From: Physcomitrium patens
Taxonomy: Eukaryota > Streptophyta > Bryopsida > Funariales > Funariaceae
Assembly (NCBI RefSeq): GCF_000002425.4
Contig: NC_037275.1
Coordinates: 4,763,482 to 4,827,481, forward strand
Direction: 5' to 3'
DNA length: 64,000 bases
This document shows, piece by piece, positions 11,145 to 22,330 of this stretch. The translations under genes were made by a program, and so were the position numbers. The first letter of the stretch is position 1. Every line of letters starts with the position of its first letter. The notes beneath the pieces were generated by a model, which saw only the letters and a program-made list of their open reading frames with translations, did no database searches and was not told the origin of the DNA.

Positions 11145-11664
11145 TGTCACAGACATATAAATTTACCTCAATAGTTACTTATATGATTAAGTAGAAGTTG
11201 GTAAATATAGAATAATTTCATAAAGTCTTATAGAAAAACTTTCTAGAAGCTTTATAGATACGATTTTGACTTTAGATGTGTTTGTAGGTTAAAAACTTGG
11301 CCAAAAAACTAACCATGTATTGATAGCTTGTGGAACAAGCCAACTACATGGCGCATACATAAATAACTTGTCTTGCAAGATAAGACATGTGGTTAGCAAA
11401 GTCAACACATGTTGGAGGTCCTATAGGACATCGCGACGTAGCTCTTAGTTAGATAGTATATATGGAGGCAAGAGTGAAGCCTTCTTCATTCTTGTCAATG
11501 CATTCCTAGTCCTTAGTCTTATTTCAAGACTTTCTAGTCTTTTTGTCTTTGGCAATAGCCATTTTAGTTCAATAATATATTATTTTTGAGTGACTTTCTA
11601 GTTCTTTTCAGTGACGCCAAAGTGCATTGAGGGTTTTCTTTCTTTGAAATTTATATCTTTGATA
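11145..11664 (+). repeat. Gy4 3' LTR
   Basis: It starts TGTCACAGACATA after a purine-rich tract (AGAAATGGGTGATAA, 11129-11143) and ends TCTTTGATA at 11664, followed by the duplicated TCATA. It shares the GGAGGTCCTATAGGACAT box, TATA box and CATTCTTGTCA motif with the 5' LTR. Confidence 0.85.
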
Positions 11665-11678
11665 TCATATACTTAATA

Positions 11679-12940
11679 ATTTGATAAGAGTCTTAATTCA
11701 TTGTTCTTGTCCGATTTTAAAAAGAAAGGGATTATTCCACTTCTATTGTTATATTTTGAAGGTTATAGATTATTAACCTATACACAAATTGTTTAGTTTT
11801 GTAATACTAATATTTTTCTTAGAAAGAGAGAATTATCCCTCTTTATAGAAATTTTTATTTGATATTAGAGGTTGATAATTACTTTCTTCTAATTTGACTT
11901 ATTGATTCATTATGTTATTTGAAATAGAAGAAAAAAATCATAGATACTATATTTGGTAGAAGTGAAAATAAATTTGTAACTATTACAAATTTTCACAAAC
12001 TTATTAACACTCTTAGGATAGAAATTTCATACACTACCAATGCTAACTATCAAAATACTAATCTTACGCATATAAAAGAAGTTCAAAGTCTACATTAAGA
12101 AGTTGTGTAATTGAAAAAAACAAGTAGATTGACTTTACAACTAAATCCAAAAAAATTTACTTTTACAAATACGGCAAGGATAAGAATTAGAATGCTTGAG
12201 AAGTTTGATGGAAAAAGATCAAAATTTTGAAGATTTTTACAAAAAATGAAGCACTATCTAAGGTTGCATCCTTTCTCATATTTTCATGGATTTACTCAAG
12301 TTGGATTTATAGGCGTACTTCTATCTAGAAGTATTCTCTCTTGATATGTATCTTTGATGGAAAATGATTCACAAATATTTTATGATTTGAATTTATTCAT
12401 AAAAATGTTGAAGGTCACATTTAGAGAAAGTGATCAAAAAAGAGTAGCAAAGATTAAATTCTTATTTTTGCAACAAGGATCATGATTAACTACCATATAT
12501 GCTACTAAATTTCAAAACCTTGCTTATGATATGGACTAAAATGATAAAATCCTTATCAATCAATTTTGATATGAATTAAAAGATAATGTTAAAGATTTAT
12601 TATCAATAATTCTAAAAATAAAATCTTTAGAATAATTTATTATTTAAGCCATTGCATATAACAATCAATTATTTAAAAGGTGTCAAAAGCAAAGACTTGA
12701 TTGAAAAAAAATAAATTAAGTAATGATAGTAGCTCTTAAGTTCTTAGGACCGAAATCAATATAAATTAATACATTATATTTAAATTCCTTGTAGAGTAAG
12801 AAAAGGCTCAACATCCTCTAAAGGATTTGTACTTATACTGAGGAGAAGCTAACTACATTCTTCAACATTGTCCAAAGAAGCAATGCAATCACAAGATAAA
12901 GACCAAAAAGAAGACAATGTATTAAAAAATAAATTTATCT
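11679..12940 (+). pseudogene. Gy3 leader and gag
   Basis: The primer-site motif TTTGATAAGAG (11680-11690; GATAAGAG from GACAAGAG) comes first, then the leader. Gag starts near 11980 with a decayed copy of the Gy4 start. The segment at 12190-12260 matches the KFDGxRSKFRRFLQQ motif, and capsid sequence runs to about 12700. Near 12830-12875 a zinc-knuckle trace LYxYxGEANYILQHC is seen, where CX2CX4HX4C has lost residues. The nucleocapsid part still exists here, unlike in Gy1, Gy4, Gy6 and Gy7. Confidence 0.7.
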
Positions 12941-12956
12941 ACCTACAATAGGAACC

Positions 12957-13155
12957 ATGTCATTGAAATCACATGAAATACCTAATAAAGGTCTTATTTC
13001 TTCTTTAGATTTTTCATCTTATTTTATAATAGATGTATATTCAAGACCTAAAAATTATAAAGTCTTTGCATTATTAGATTCAAGAACCTTAACCTATTTT
13101 ATAGACAAAGACTTTGTAAAAAAACAAGAAATATCTTTAATCAAGAAAACTAAAT
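12957..13155 (+). pseudogene. Gy3 protease, N-terminal part (continues at 21134)
   Basis: The frame reads MSLKSHEIPNKGLISSLDFS, then YFIIDVYSRPKNYKVFALLD, then SRTLTYFIDKDFVKK, which aligns with the Gy5 protease (FIIDVHLRSNNHKALALIDL). The active-site region DSGA has become DSRT. The frame is cut by Tgt1 at 13160. The missing half resumes at 21134 as VYVEVIDGHLLCFGDI and runs to about 21345, where LILGLLWLKK-like sequence marks the domain end. The 4-bp CCGT is repeated on both sides of the insertion. Confidence 0.8.
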
Positions 13156-13159
13156 CCGT

Positions 13160-14823
13160 TGTCGTGTTGTAACACAACTATATGGTGAAAATATAAATGA
13201 AAAAGATTTATTAATATTTAGTCATCTTGGATGTTAAAAACAGTGGCCAATTCCAGTGCCAATATTGAGGGGCCAATTAATGTCACTCCATTGTAAGTTG
13301 TACCACTGAATGTGACAATAGCGTATGCTCCACCGGCGTCATCAAACCAATTATCCTCCGTACCAATGGGACGACAAGGATCATTTTCTAACCCTACATG
13401 GAATAAGCCTAGTAGGTATATACCGATGGAGACACCCAATATGCGTGATGGGGGTGCAAGAAGTTCACTTCATTGTTTCCATAGCAAACAGATTGGTCAT
13501 TATGCTAGTGAATGTCCCAATCCCAGAGCTAGTGACAATTATGTGCCAGTATGTGGGAATAACAAGCAGTCGAGGTATACTTATCAACAATGTAATGCTC
13601 TGTTCAATTTCAATAATCTGGATCAACAGATCCAAAGTCAAGAAAAAAATGAGGAGATAAACTGAGGTCCTCAAGATTCTCCGATAAATCAGGTGGAATG
13701 TGTCCAAGCCGTTCTTACCAAGAGTCGGCAAAAGGAGAAAGGACCAATTCAACTTTCAGGTGAGCTTGATGTAAAGGGCCAATTTGATCCAATTACGAGG
13801 ACATTCAATCTAGGTCTTGTTACAAGCCTCTTATCTAGTATGAGACTTGACTTGGTTGGACAATCCAATGAGGTCCCGAATACGGAGGCTTCGATTCTAT
13901 TTCAAGCTGTTCCATTCTCTATGCTATTTCAAGAAAAATGTACTTTCCATGGAAAGATCCTCTTAGAAGTGGAAATTCCATGGAAGCGTGGTCTGCTATT
14001 CCAATTCCGAATCTAGGGCGGAAGAATAGGAGACCTCACGGAGTTAAATAAAAAGAAAGAAAAAGGAAGAGGGTATTTGGAGATCGGGATTTTTGGGGTC
14101 AAAGAGCTAGCTTCAAGCTCCTTTGAAAGGTATAAGACTTAGTTTCATAGAATTTGGAAGGATTTTGCAATCGTTGTTCAAAGTCAGTATTTGTATTGGT
14201 GAATTGGGTTTTTTTTTTTTTTTGCAATAAAGTTAAGGCTAATACTCTTGATTGTTTTATGAAATTTGAGAAACATCTATAGTTAAAATTTTAGAGGTGT
14301 CTAGATGGTTGAGTTTACCAAGTGCTTGCAAAAATTTGTATTAATCTAACGGTATGGATAGAGGATATTTGATCATTAGTGTAAAGAGGTATTAGAAGTT
14401 TGCATATTGAGATAATTTAGGGTTTCTGTAATATCTGGAGATCTATCAACTGGAATAAGGTGAATTTTGACGTGGTAAGTCGAGGACTTAAAAGAGGAGC
14501 TGCATACAAGGTTTGAATGAGAATTAACAGTTGGAGAAAGAGAAATCACAAGTCAAGGTTTGTCATCAACTTTCTAGGCGGTGGTCAAGGGACATCAATG
14601 TGGATTTACAATGTTTTCTTGTAATTTGTAAGTTAGATTGGATTGAAACTTCTTAAGCATTTAGAAGACTTGCAAAGATACTAGTGGTAGTAGTTTTACA
14701 ACAATCAGACGGTCAGATTGAGAATTACAACTTGTCAAAGCTCGTTGTTTAGAGTTAGGATTTAAAAATTTAAAAATTTAAAATTTAAAATAAAAAATAA
14801 AATAAAAAATAAAAAATATATAA

Positions 14824-14857
<34 letters not shown>

Positions 14858-15107
14858 TTAATAAAAATAAAATAAAATAAAACTAACAAATAACAAAAGA
14901 ATTTGTGCTTATAATATCTCAAAGTTATTAAAAATAGTATTTCTAAGCACTTTGTATTGGGAGTAAGCTTTTATATTTAAATCCAAAATAGTTTATATTT
15001 AGATGGTTGAAATCCACTAAACTACTCGGATACTTACAAAACATCGTTTTATCTTCTACAGCCAGATGTCCGGTGCGTTCTCAAGCAAGATAACACGTAA
15101 TATTACA
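13160..15107 (+). repeat. Tgt1 5' LTR (1948 bp)
   Basis: The right 300 bp (about 14820-15107) match the 3' LTR (20860-21129). The terminal block CAGCCAGATGTCCGGTGCGT followed by TCTCAAGCAAGAT recurs at the ends of Tgt1's 3' LTR, Tgt2 and Tgt3. The left 40 bp (ending TATATGGTGAAAATA) recur at the start of Tgt2 (TATATGGTAAAAGAT). The interior 13215-14060 carries a GC-richer gag fragment that I did not find in the other LTRs. A T-run (14209-14223) and an AAT repeat (14827-14856) are also present. TGGTGAATCCAAC (15112-15124) is a possible primer-binding site. Confidence 0.7.
13215..14060 (+). pseudogene. gag/nucleocapsid fragment of another retroelement inside the Tgt1 5' LTR
   Basis: One frame is open from before 13312 to 14016 apart from a single TGA at 13663-13665. 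It contains a zinc knuckle HCFHSKQIGHYASEC (about 13472-13516), which fits CX2CX4HX4C with the second Cys changed to Ser, then PINQVECVQAVLTKSRQKEK, the kind of sequence that joins gag to protease in gypsy elements. Base composition is clearly higher in GC than the AT-rich flanks. It may be captured or inserted into the LTR, or may mark where the LTR is chimeric. It is not a host gene as far as I can see. Confidence 0.6.
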
Positions 15108-15376
15108 TAAGTGGTGAATCCAACATGAAATGCTTGAGGTAGGAGGTATTGGAATTTGTTCATTTTCATTTTTATTTTATGGAGAACAAGAATAAAATTT
15201 TTGGAGGAGCTTTGGGAGAAGCTTCAAATAGAGCTTCTAGTAGAGTTTCTTCTAAAAGATAAGGTATGTACATGGATCCATCCATTGCTAGTATGTTTCA
15301 AGTCTTATCATTATTTATGCAGTAACAACAAAGCAATGATCGCAAAGAAGCTTTAGCAACCAAAGCATTACAAGCA

Positions 15377-16254
15377 ATGGTCAATAAAATTGATCAATTT
15401 GATGGAAGGGATATTTCAAAGTATTTAAGATATTATATTTGGAAAATAGAATTAAATCGAGTTTTTGAGAAGAAGATGGTTGAATTATTTGGACTAGCCT
15501 TGATATTGGAGATAAGAGAACATATTACCTCAATTATGGAGAATTATGGAAATTCATGGGAGATTTTTTCACATGTATTAAAAGACGAATATTTCTTCGA
15601 AGACACTGATCATGTTACTAAGAAATTATTTTTAGAATGGAGTGAGCAGCCTAATAAGAATTTGTAAGCAATAGAGCTACTAAGGGAATTTAAGAGGCAA
15701 TATTTTCAATTATCGAAGGTAGAAAAATTGACATTAGAGCCGAACAAGGTTGAATGATTTCTTCAAGCTGCTGATGGAGAATTACAAGGAAAATTGGAGT
15801 TGCTTCTTGAAGACAAAGAAGAAGATGAAGGATTGACAATGAAGTGGAAAAATGTTGAAAATACGGTGTGTTGCTTGCAAAAAGAGAAAGGAGGAAGGTT
15901 GGAAGTAATATTCCAAAAGCAATACAAGCACCTTAAATTTAAGTACATACAACACGAACAACAATGCCTACTGTTCAACCTTCAACATCTTTATCGAAGA
16001 AAGGAGAGATGGAGATTGAAGAAATTATACATGGAATGCGAGATCTTCAAATCAAATTAGCAAGATTTGAAGAAAATACTTCTACAAATAATTTGAAGAA
16101 TGTTTCAAAACAAGGGTATGTACAAAGATGTATCTGGTGTGATGACACTTCACATACTAGGAAGGATTGTAATAAATTTAATAATATGGTATAGCAAGGA
16201 GTTATTTATTGGAAAGATGGAAAGATTGTATTAAAAGATACAGAGGATCTCTTT
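15377..16254 (+). pseudogene. Tgt1 gag with intact zinc knuckle
   Basis: The frame 15377-15667 begins MVNKIDQFDGRDISKYLRYY, a gag-like start in which FDGxDISxYL is the recognisable motif, and continues with stops and frame changes to 16194. The frame 15964-16194 ends with CIWCDDTSHTRKDCNKF, a perfect CX2CX4HX4C knuckle (about 16127-16170) that would bind the RNA genome. The CA part between 15668 and 15960 is interrupted by TAA and TGA stops. Confidence 0.8.
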
Positions 16255-17064
16255 TAAACTAATTTTGGCAAAAGAGGTATGAGAGCATTGATTCAAGATT
16301 ATTTAATAGAGCATGGAATAGCAACACAAGAGAGTGCAAGTTATGGTACTAGAGTAGATGATGACTTTGGTGGAAGTATAGAAACTAGTGAATTTTGGGC
16401 TTCTGGCATTTCTACAACGTAAAAAGGAAAAATGCCTAAGGAAGCGTTATTAAGGAGTGCATCTACAATACAAAGTGCAAGAGGTTAGGAAGATCATATT
16501 GAGTCTCTTTCAATTCATGCATATATTGCTAAGAGCCAACATGAAGCTTTGATAGAAGAAAAGAGACGAAGAAATTTTGATGATACAAGAGAAGGAAATT
16601 CTTCTAAGAGGCAAACTCGAGGAGACAAGGCTCGTGAGGTGATTTCACAAGAATTGATTATAAAAGATACTTCAGCCTCATTGGAAGAAAAAATAAAGGA
16701 GACAATAGTTAAGGATAAATCAATTGCTTATAAGCTACTTTTTGATATTGAAGAGGCAACAAATTTAAAAGGAGTGCTAGAAGAACGTATATTACATGCT
16801 AAAGTAGAATTCACATTGAATGAGATTTTGGGAATTGCAAAGAAGGAGTTTCATGATATTATCATTGACAGCATTAAGCAAAAGAAGCAATTAATGTGTG
16901 AAGCTGGAATGAGTCATGGTATTGATATAAGATTATATAAAGATAAAGAAGAGGTTGATAATGGTTACAAGCAATCAACAAATGAAAAGAATGGATATAA
17001 TCAACGAGTACATTTCAAAGATTATAGTGATAAGGAAATAGAAGCTTCAAGCCATTATACTTGA
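16255..17064 (+). pseudogene. Tgt1 charged linker between gag and protease
   Basis: The longest open stretch (16549-17064, 171 residues) begins MIEEKRRRNFDDTREGNSSK and is rich in Lys, Glu and Asp. It includes LEERILHAKVEFTLNEILGI and AKKEFHDIIIDSIKQKKQL, which look helical. It matches nothing I can name. Its position says that it belongs to the gag-pol polyprotein, as the long spacer between nucleocapsid and protease. No catalytic motif is visible. Confidence 0.6.
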
Positions 17065-17089
17065 AAGCATTAAACAAAGACAACTACTG

Positions 17090-17560
17090 AAGTATTGGTG
17101 AAAGTAGGAGATATAGAAGAACCAATTGTTGCTTTAGTTGACCATAGTTCTGAAATAAATCTTATGTCTAAGGATCTTTATAAGAAGTAGAAATGGCTAA
17201 TTGATATGGAACATGGATAGGCAATACGAGCAGCTAATAACACATGATGCGAATTATATGGAGCTTATTTAGATGTCAAAATTTGGATTGGAGATGTTGC
17301 GACAGAATAACATTTCTTTGTTCAAGATACAATGTCTTATCCATTGATTTTAGGATAACCTTATATTACGCCAACACAGATAGAAACAAAAATACTTGAC
17401 GATGGTTCTGCTTATGCAAGGATACGTAGTGAAGATGGAAGGAAAGCTGTACAATTTCTAATAGTACTTCCTAATCATGAACGAAATCGAGATAGGTTGA
17501 AGGAGAAACCATTGCTAAGGGTTGTTGAAGAATTTAAGGATTCTGGAGAAGTACCACTAT
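17090..17560 (+). pseudogene. Tgt1 aspartic protease
   Basis: The translation LVKVGDIEEPIVALVDHSSE then INLMSKDLYKK places the active-site triad as DHSS (17134-17150), where relatives have D[S/H]GS, so Gly to Ser has probably killed it. The second half contains YPLILG followed by a stop and PYI, matching the ILG box at the domain end. Stops at 17188, 17218 and later break the frame. Confidence 0.75.
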
Positions 17561-18275
17561 AAAGCAGGATTATGGAGGTACAAAAGAGGAGGTACTCTCA
17601 CAAGATGAAGGTACCTTTGATGCGAGTTTTATTGGTATTTTTGAGAATGGAAATATTATGTGTAAGAAAGTTGATGATTTTAAAAGAAAAGAAAGAAAAA
17701 GATTATATAATATTGAAAGGAAATTATACAAGTTAGGCACATTAGAAGATGATGAGAGGATTTTAGGTATTTATGAAGAAAATGGATTGGAGGATTCTTT
17801 GGAATTAATTGCATCTATTAAATTAGGAGATAATGATAAGATTAGAAAAATTCATTCGAGGGAGGTTTATACTATACTTGAATCTTTTCAAGCACAAGAA
17901 GTTATTACAGAGACAAAATATAAAATAATAGATAAAAAGGTAAAACCTGCTGCCGAACCTTTACTAGAAGATTCTAAAGAGTAAATGGAAGAAACATCAA
18001 AAGAAGAGACTTTAAGAGATCCAAAGAAGATTGAACATCAGTTTACAAAAGAGACTTTTGAAGAATTGAAGATTGGATGTGATGGTTCTTTATTTCTAAT
18101 AGAAATTAAATATTTTAAAAAAATGCTTACAAAACGAGGTAAATCATTTGCTTTTGGGTCTCGTGAAATAGGATGTATAGATCCTAATTTTTTTGCTCCT
18201 ATGGTTATCTTTATGGTACCTCATGTACCTTAGAACTTAAGGCCAATTTCCATTCCGAGGGCACATTTACCTAAA
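17561..18275 (+). pseudogene. Tgt1 protease-RT spacer
   Basis: Two adjoining frames (17658-17984 and 17985-18233), separated only by a TAA (in phase), encode acidic and Lys-rich sequence that passes into EIGCIDPNFFAPMVIFMVPH, followed by NLRPISIPRA-like sequence. The last part resembles the N-terminal lead of this RT lineage. No enzyme domain is recognisable in the first 150 residues. Confidence 0.55.
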
Positions 18276-19080
18276 GTGGTGGAATTATTGAAAGTAAAGA
18301 TACGAATGAAAATTTTAGAGCCTTCTTTTGCACCATATTCTAGTCGTTGGTTTATGATGCCTAAGAAAAATAGATCGTTACGTTTTATTCAAGATATGCA
18401 GCCAATGAATGTAATAATTATAAGAAATGCAGGTATAGGACTTTTAATAGATGAGTTTGCAGAAGCGTTTGTGGAAAGGACAATTTATTCAATGGGTGAT
18501 TTATATTCGAGTTATAATCAATTTCAACTTGTGCATGGGAGTAGAGATCTAACAACTATGAGAATGCCACTTGAATTACTTAAAATGTGTACTCTCCCAC
18601 AAAGTGCTACTAACTCAATTATACATATGACGAATGAGATAAACAAGGTATTAAGAGACTTCATTCCTGAAAAAACTATGCCTTTTTTAGATGATATTCC
18701 TATCAAAGGATGCAAAGAAGGAGAAAAAGATAAAATTTTAAATAAGAGAGGGTGTCGCAAATATGTTGTTGATCATATACAAGATTTTGAAAAGATTTTA
18801 ACTCGACTTGAAGAGGTTCATCTTACACTTTCAAGAGCAAAATCTATATTTGGAGTGTAGGAAGTTCTTATTGTTAGATATTTGTGTGGGTTTTATGGGA
18901 GAAAGCCAAATCCAAGCAAAGTTGATGCAATTGGAAGGATGAAAGATTCATGTGATTCTTTAACAGAAGTACACAGGTTTTTAGGAGCTTGTGTATTTTA
19001 TCGTATATGGATTCCTCATTATGTTCATGTAGAGGATCAATTGTATGAATTATTACATAAGGGTTATTGATTTAAATGGA
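18276..19080 (+). pseudogene. Tgt1 reverse transcriptase, FLDD type
   Basis: The 194-residue frame 18276-18860 covers the RT palm: SSRWFMMPKKNRSLRFIQDM, IYSMGDLYSSYNQFQLVHGS with the first catalytic Asp, TMRMPLELLKMCTLPQSATN, and TMPFLDDIPIKGC with the catalytic Asp pair (about 18680-18694). FLDD instead of YxDD separates it from the Gy elements. The thumb continues in 18882-19070 (NPSKVDAIGRMKDSCDSLTE, then VHRFLGACVFYR). This is the best kept enzyme domain of the element. Confidence 0.85.
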
Positions 19081-20756
19081 AAAAAAAACATACTAAAGTA
19101 ATGCAGAAGCTAAAGGTGTTATTGGTGACATCTCTAATTCTAAGAAGAATTAATTATGACTATAATAGATAAGTAATTCTTATTGTGGATACTAGTCCTA
19201 TTGCTATTGGATGGACTATGGATCAAGATGATTCAAGTGGAAATAGATTTGTAGTTTGATTTGGAATTAAAGTTTTAAGTACTCGTCAATGTGCATATTT
19301 GCAAGTCAAAAAAGAACTTAGGAGAGTTGTTTCGGCTATGAAAGCTGAAAGGGATTATTTGATTGGTGCAATAGTAGTAATTAAAATAGATTGCTTGTCA
19401 TTGCTTGGAATGATTACTAATTGTTCAATGCCGAATATTACAATATTAAGATGGATTGCTTATATTAAGTCATTAAATCTGGAATTTAAGCATGTTACTG
19501 GAAAAGATAATTTAGTAGCAGACAGGCTATCTAGAGCAAGATATGAAAGAGAAGATGAAATGGTTGAAGACATTAATGATGTTGAATCAAAATTCTATTC
19601 AGTATCAAATTTTAACAAAGAAGACAAGCTATTTCTTGAAGGATTTTATGAAGGAGAATTACTGAGTATTAGTCATTACTTGAATACCTTGACTAAGCAA
19701 GAAAATTGGTCTACAGAAAAATTTAAACAAATAAGAAAAAAAACATATGGATTTTTTCTTCAAGAAGGATTCTTATGGAAGAGAGCAAAAAAAGAAATTG
19801 GAGTGCCACAAAGAGTGATAGGTAATAAGGAAGAGAAACAAAAATTATTAAAGGAGTTTCATGATAGTTTATGGGCAGGACATAGAGAAATTTGGGCTAT
19901 TTTTGCTAAACTTAAGAAACGATATTGGTGGAAAAATATATATCGAGATGTGTTCTTATTTGTAGAGTCATGTGAAATTTGTCAAGTATATTCTAATATA
20001 CGACATCGAGATAGTCTTCATCCTACATATCCTCTAGCTATTCATTTTAAATGGCTTGTTGATTTGGGTATTATGCCAATTGGGTTATGGAAAATGAGAT
20101 ATTTGGTCTAAGCTCGTGAAGATTTATCAAATCAAGTAGAAGGAAGAGCATTGAGAACAAAATCTACAAAAGGAATTTGTAGATTTTTGATTGAAGATGT
20201 TACTTGCTGCTATGGATGTGTAGGAAAAATCACTACAGATTATAGAGAATTAAATGCATAAGAAGCTCGTGAATTCTTTGAAAGATGTGAAATTAAACTA
20301 TCACTGACTATTACTTATAATCCTAAAGGAAATGCAAAAAGTGAGCATGGTCACCCACCGATTGTCAAAGCATTAGTTAAAGCTTATAATGGGAAGGTTA
20401 GAGAATGGCAACAACTTTTTTTATTTGCATTATGGACTGATCGAACAACTTATAGCACAGTAACGGGATATATACCTATTGAGCTTATGACAAGTCAAAA
20501 ATCAATTATGCCAATTAAAGAAAAAATATCTATTTGAAGTGTGTTACTATGGAGAGATGGATTGACAAGAGAAGAACTTCTAGATATTAGAATTCAACAA
20601 TTAGAGCAAAGATCAGAAGATGTGCAAATAGCATTAGAAATGTTAAAAAGAGTAAGGTTACAAAATAAGGCACGATTTGATAAGTAGCATTGATTAAGGT
20701 CTAAAGCAATTGAAGAAGGTGATTGGATTTTGCTCTATGATAGTAGCTTGGACAAT
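19081..20756 (+). pseudogene. Tgt1 RNase H and integrase
   Basis: RNase H: VDTSPIAIGWTMDQ near 19190 holds the first Asp, VIKIDCLSLLGM in the 270-residue frame 19299-20111 another, and KDNLVADRLSRA closes the domain. Integrase: FHDSLWAGHREIWAIF, then SCEICQ, give an intact HHCC. The core has WLVDLGIMPIG (first Asp), ITTDYRELNA (second) and NPKGNAKSEHGH (Glu). A TAA at 20109 and further stops interrupt the core. Sequence after about 20700 is lost, so I cannot tell whether a chromodomain existed. Confidence 0.85.
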
Positions 20757-21129
20757 CAAATATATATAAAATAATAATACGGTCTAAACCATCACTTATA
20801 TATCATTACATTATCATGAATTTATATATAAATTTATGATATATAATTGAATCAAAATATATATAAAATAATAATAATACTAATAAAAATAAAATAAAAT
20901 AAAACTAACAAATAATAGAAGAATTTATACTTATAATATCTCAAAGTTATTAAAAATAGTATTTTTAAGCACTTTATATTGGGAGTAAGCTTTTATATTG
21001 AAATCCAAAATAATTTGTATTTAGATGGTTGAAACCCACTAAACTACTCGGATACTTGCAAAACATCATTTTATCTTCTACAGCCAGACACCCAATGCAT
21101 TCTTAAGCAAGATAGCTCATAATACGACA
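20757..21129 (+). repeat. Tgt1 3' LTR, truncated
   Basis: Only the right part matches the 5' LTR: the AAT-rich stretch, then TATTGGGAGTAAGCTTTTAT, then CAGCCAGACACCCAATGCAT and ATAATACGACA at the end. The first 1.5 kb or so expected from the 5' LTR are missing, together with the pol end and polypurine tract. Confidence 0.75.
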
Positions 21130-21133
21130 CCGT

Positions 21134-22330
21134 ATATGTAGAAGTAATAGATGGTCATTTGTTGTGTTTTGGAGATATTACCTATGAGACTATTCTTTTA
21201 GATATAACAATTAAAGATCATAATAGTATAATAATATTTAGTGTAATAATATTTTTTTCTAATTTATTTATTTTAGGATTATTATGGTTAAAAAAATATA
21301 ATCTTCAAATAGATTGATTTTTTTATAATCTTAATTTTTTTGATAATTTAATCTAAAATCTCATTATTCAAGTAAAAATATATAAGTCTAGTATATCCAA
21401 ACCCTTATTAGTAAGTATAAGAGCTTTTATGTATACTGCAAAAAAAAAGGTCATCTTTTGCTATATATACTACATCCATTTTTTATAGTAAAAAAATGTT
21501 AAGTGATAGATCTAGTCAATATTAAGATTTCTATGATATTTTTGAAAAAAAAATATAGATATTCTTTTAGAGCATTAACCTTATGATTGTTCTATTGTTC
21601 TTCAAAAAAGAACTCAATCACTATTTGGACCAATCTATATCTTATTATAAAATAAAATGGCTACAATAAAAGAATATATTGATGAAAACTTGGCTAAAAT
21701 TTTTATTTACCATTCAAAATCTCCTACAAGAATTCCTATCTTATTTGTGAAGAAAAATGATGGATCTCTATGGATGTGTGTAGATTATCAAAGACTTAAT
21801 AAGATCACTATAAAAACTAGGTATTTCCTACCTATGATTTTAGGACTTTTTGACCAATTCAATTAAATAAAGATCTATATATAAATAGATCTATGAGGAA
21901 TATAAAAATTGGTCTACATCAAAGAAAGAAATGAATGGAAGTCTACTTTCTAAACTAAATATAAACATTTTAAATATATATCATGTCTTTAAGATTCATA
22001 AGCATATAAGGAAGTTTTTCAATATTTTATGAATGATATTTTTCATGAATTTCTTGATAATTTTATTATTTATTATTTAAACAATATTCTAATATATTCT
22101 AAGAATACAAAAGAATATAAATTTCATATTTTTCATGTGTTATAAAAACTTAGAGATGAAGAATTACATGCAAAGATGAAAAAGTATGTACTCTACACTA
22201 CTTAAGTTGACTTTTTAGAATACATCATTTCTAATGAAGAATAAATGATGGATCTAAAGAAGGTCCAAACTATCATAGATTGAAAGATTTCAAAAATAAT
22301 TAGAGATGTGTAATGTTTTATTAAAATTTG
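21134..22330 (+). pseudogene. Gy3 protease end and reverse transcriptase
   Basis: Resuming after Tgt1, protease sequence (YVEVIDGHLLCFGDI, then SNLFILGLLWLKK) leads into the linker and RT. The frame 21657-21866 reads [20 protein letters not shown], then SLWMCVDYQRLNKI, then FDQFN. The YLDD box near 22070 reads YYLNNILIYSK, so both catalytic Asp are Asn. Stops are frequent (TAA, TGA, TAG). Confidence 0.8.

Larger units (their letters stand above)
6158..11664 (+). mobile_element. Gy4: complete-ended chromodomain Ty3/gypsy element
   Basis: The 5507-bp element is bounded by TG-starting LTRs (6158-6707 and 11145-11664) and a perfect 5-bp duplication TCATA (6153-6157 and 11665-11669). It inserted into the end of the Gy3 5' LTR, so two LTRs now stand in tandem. 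Internal order: self-priming site (6709-6720), leader, gag (6919-7425), a remnant of protease, RT (7780-8580), RNase H (8620-9000), integrase (9100-10110), chromodomain (10390-10580), an unrecognised 3' ORF (10672-11102) and a polypurine tract just before the 3' LTR. Gag C-terminus and the protease active site are deleted, and RT has YLDN, so it is not autonomous. Confidence 0.9.
13160..21129 (+). mobile_element. Tgt1: long-LTR Ty3/gypsy element of a second lineage
   Basis: The 7970-bp element starts TGTCGTGTTGT and ends ATAATACGACA, so the termini form the inverted pair TGTCGT/ACGACA. It is flanked by CCGT (13156-13159 and 21130-21133). The 5' LTR is 13160-15107 and ends TATTACA; the 3' LTR is truncated to about 20757-21129 and shares the last 300 bp. 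Internal frames give gag with a perfect zinc knuckle (15377-16194), a protease (17090-17500), an RT with FLDD (18276-18860), RNase H and integrase (18882-20690). Its proteins differ from those of Gy1 and Gy3-Gy7. Two solo LTRs of the same family (Tgt2, Tgt3) occur in this window. Confidence 0.85.

Noticed and set aside
13218-13752. Minus-strand frames in the Tgt1 LTR
   Set aside because: They mirror the plus-strand gag fragment, which has the zinc knuckle and gag-protease junction.
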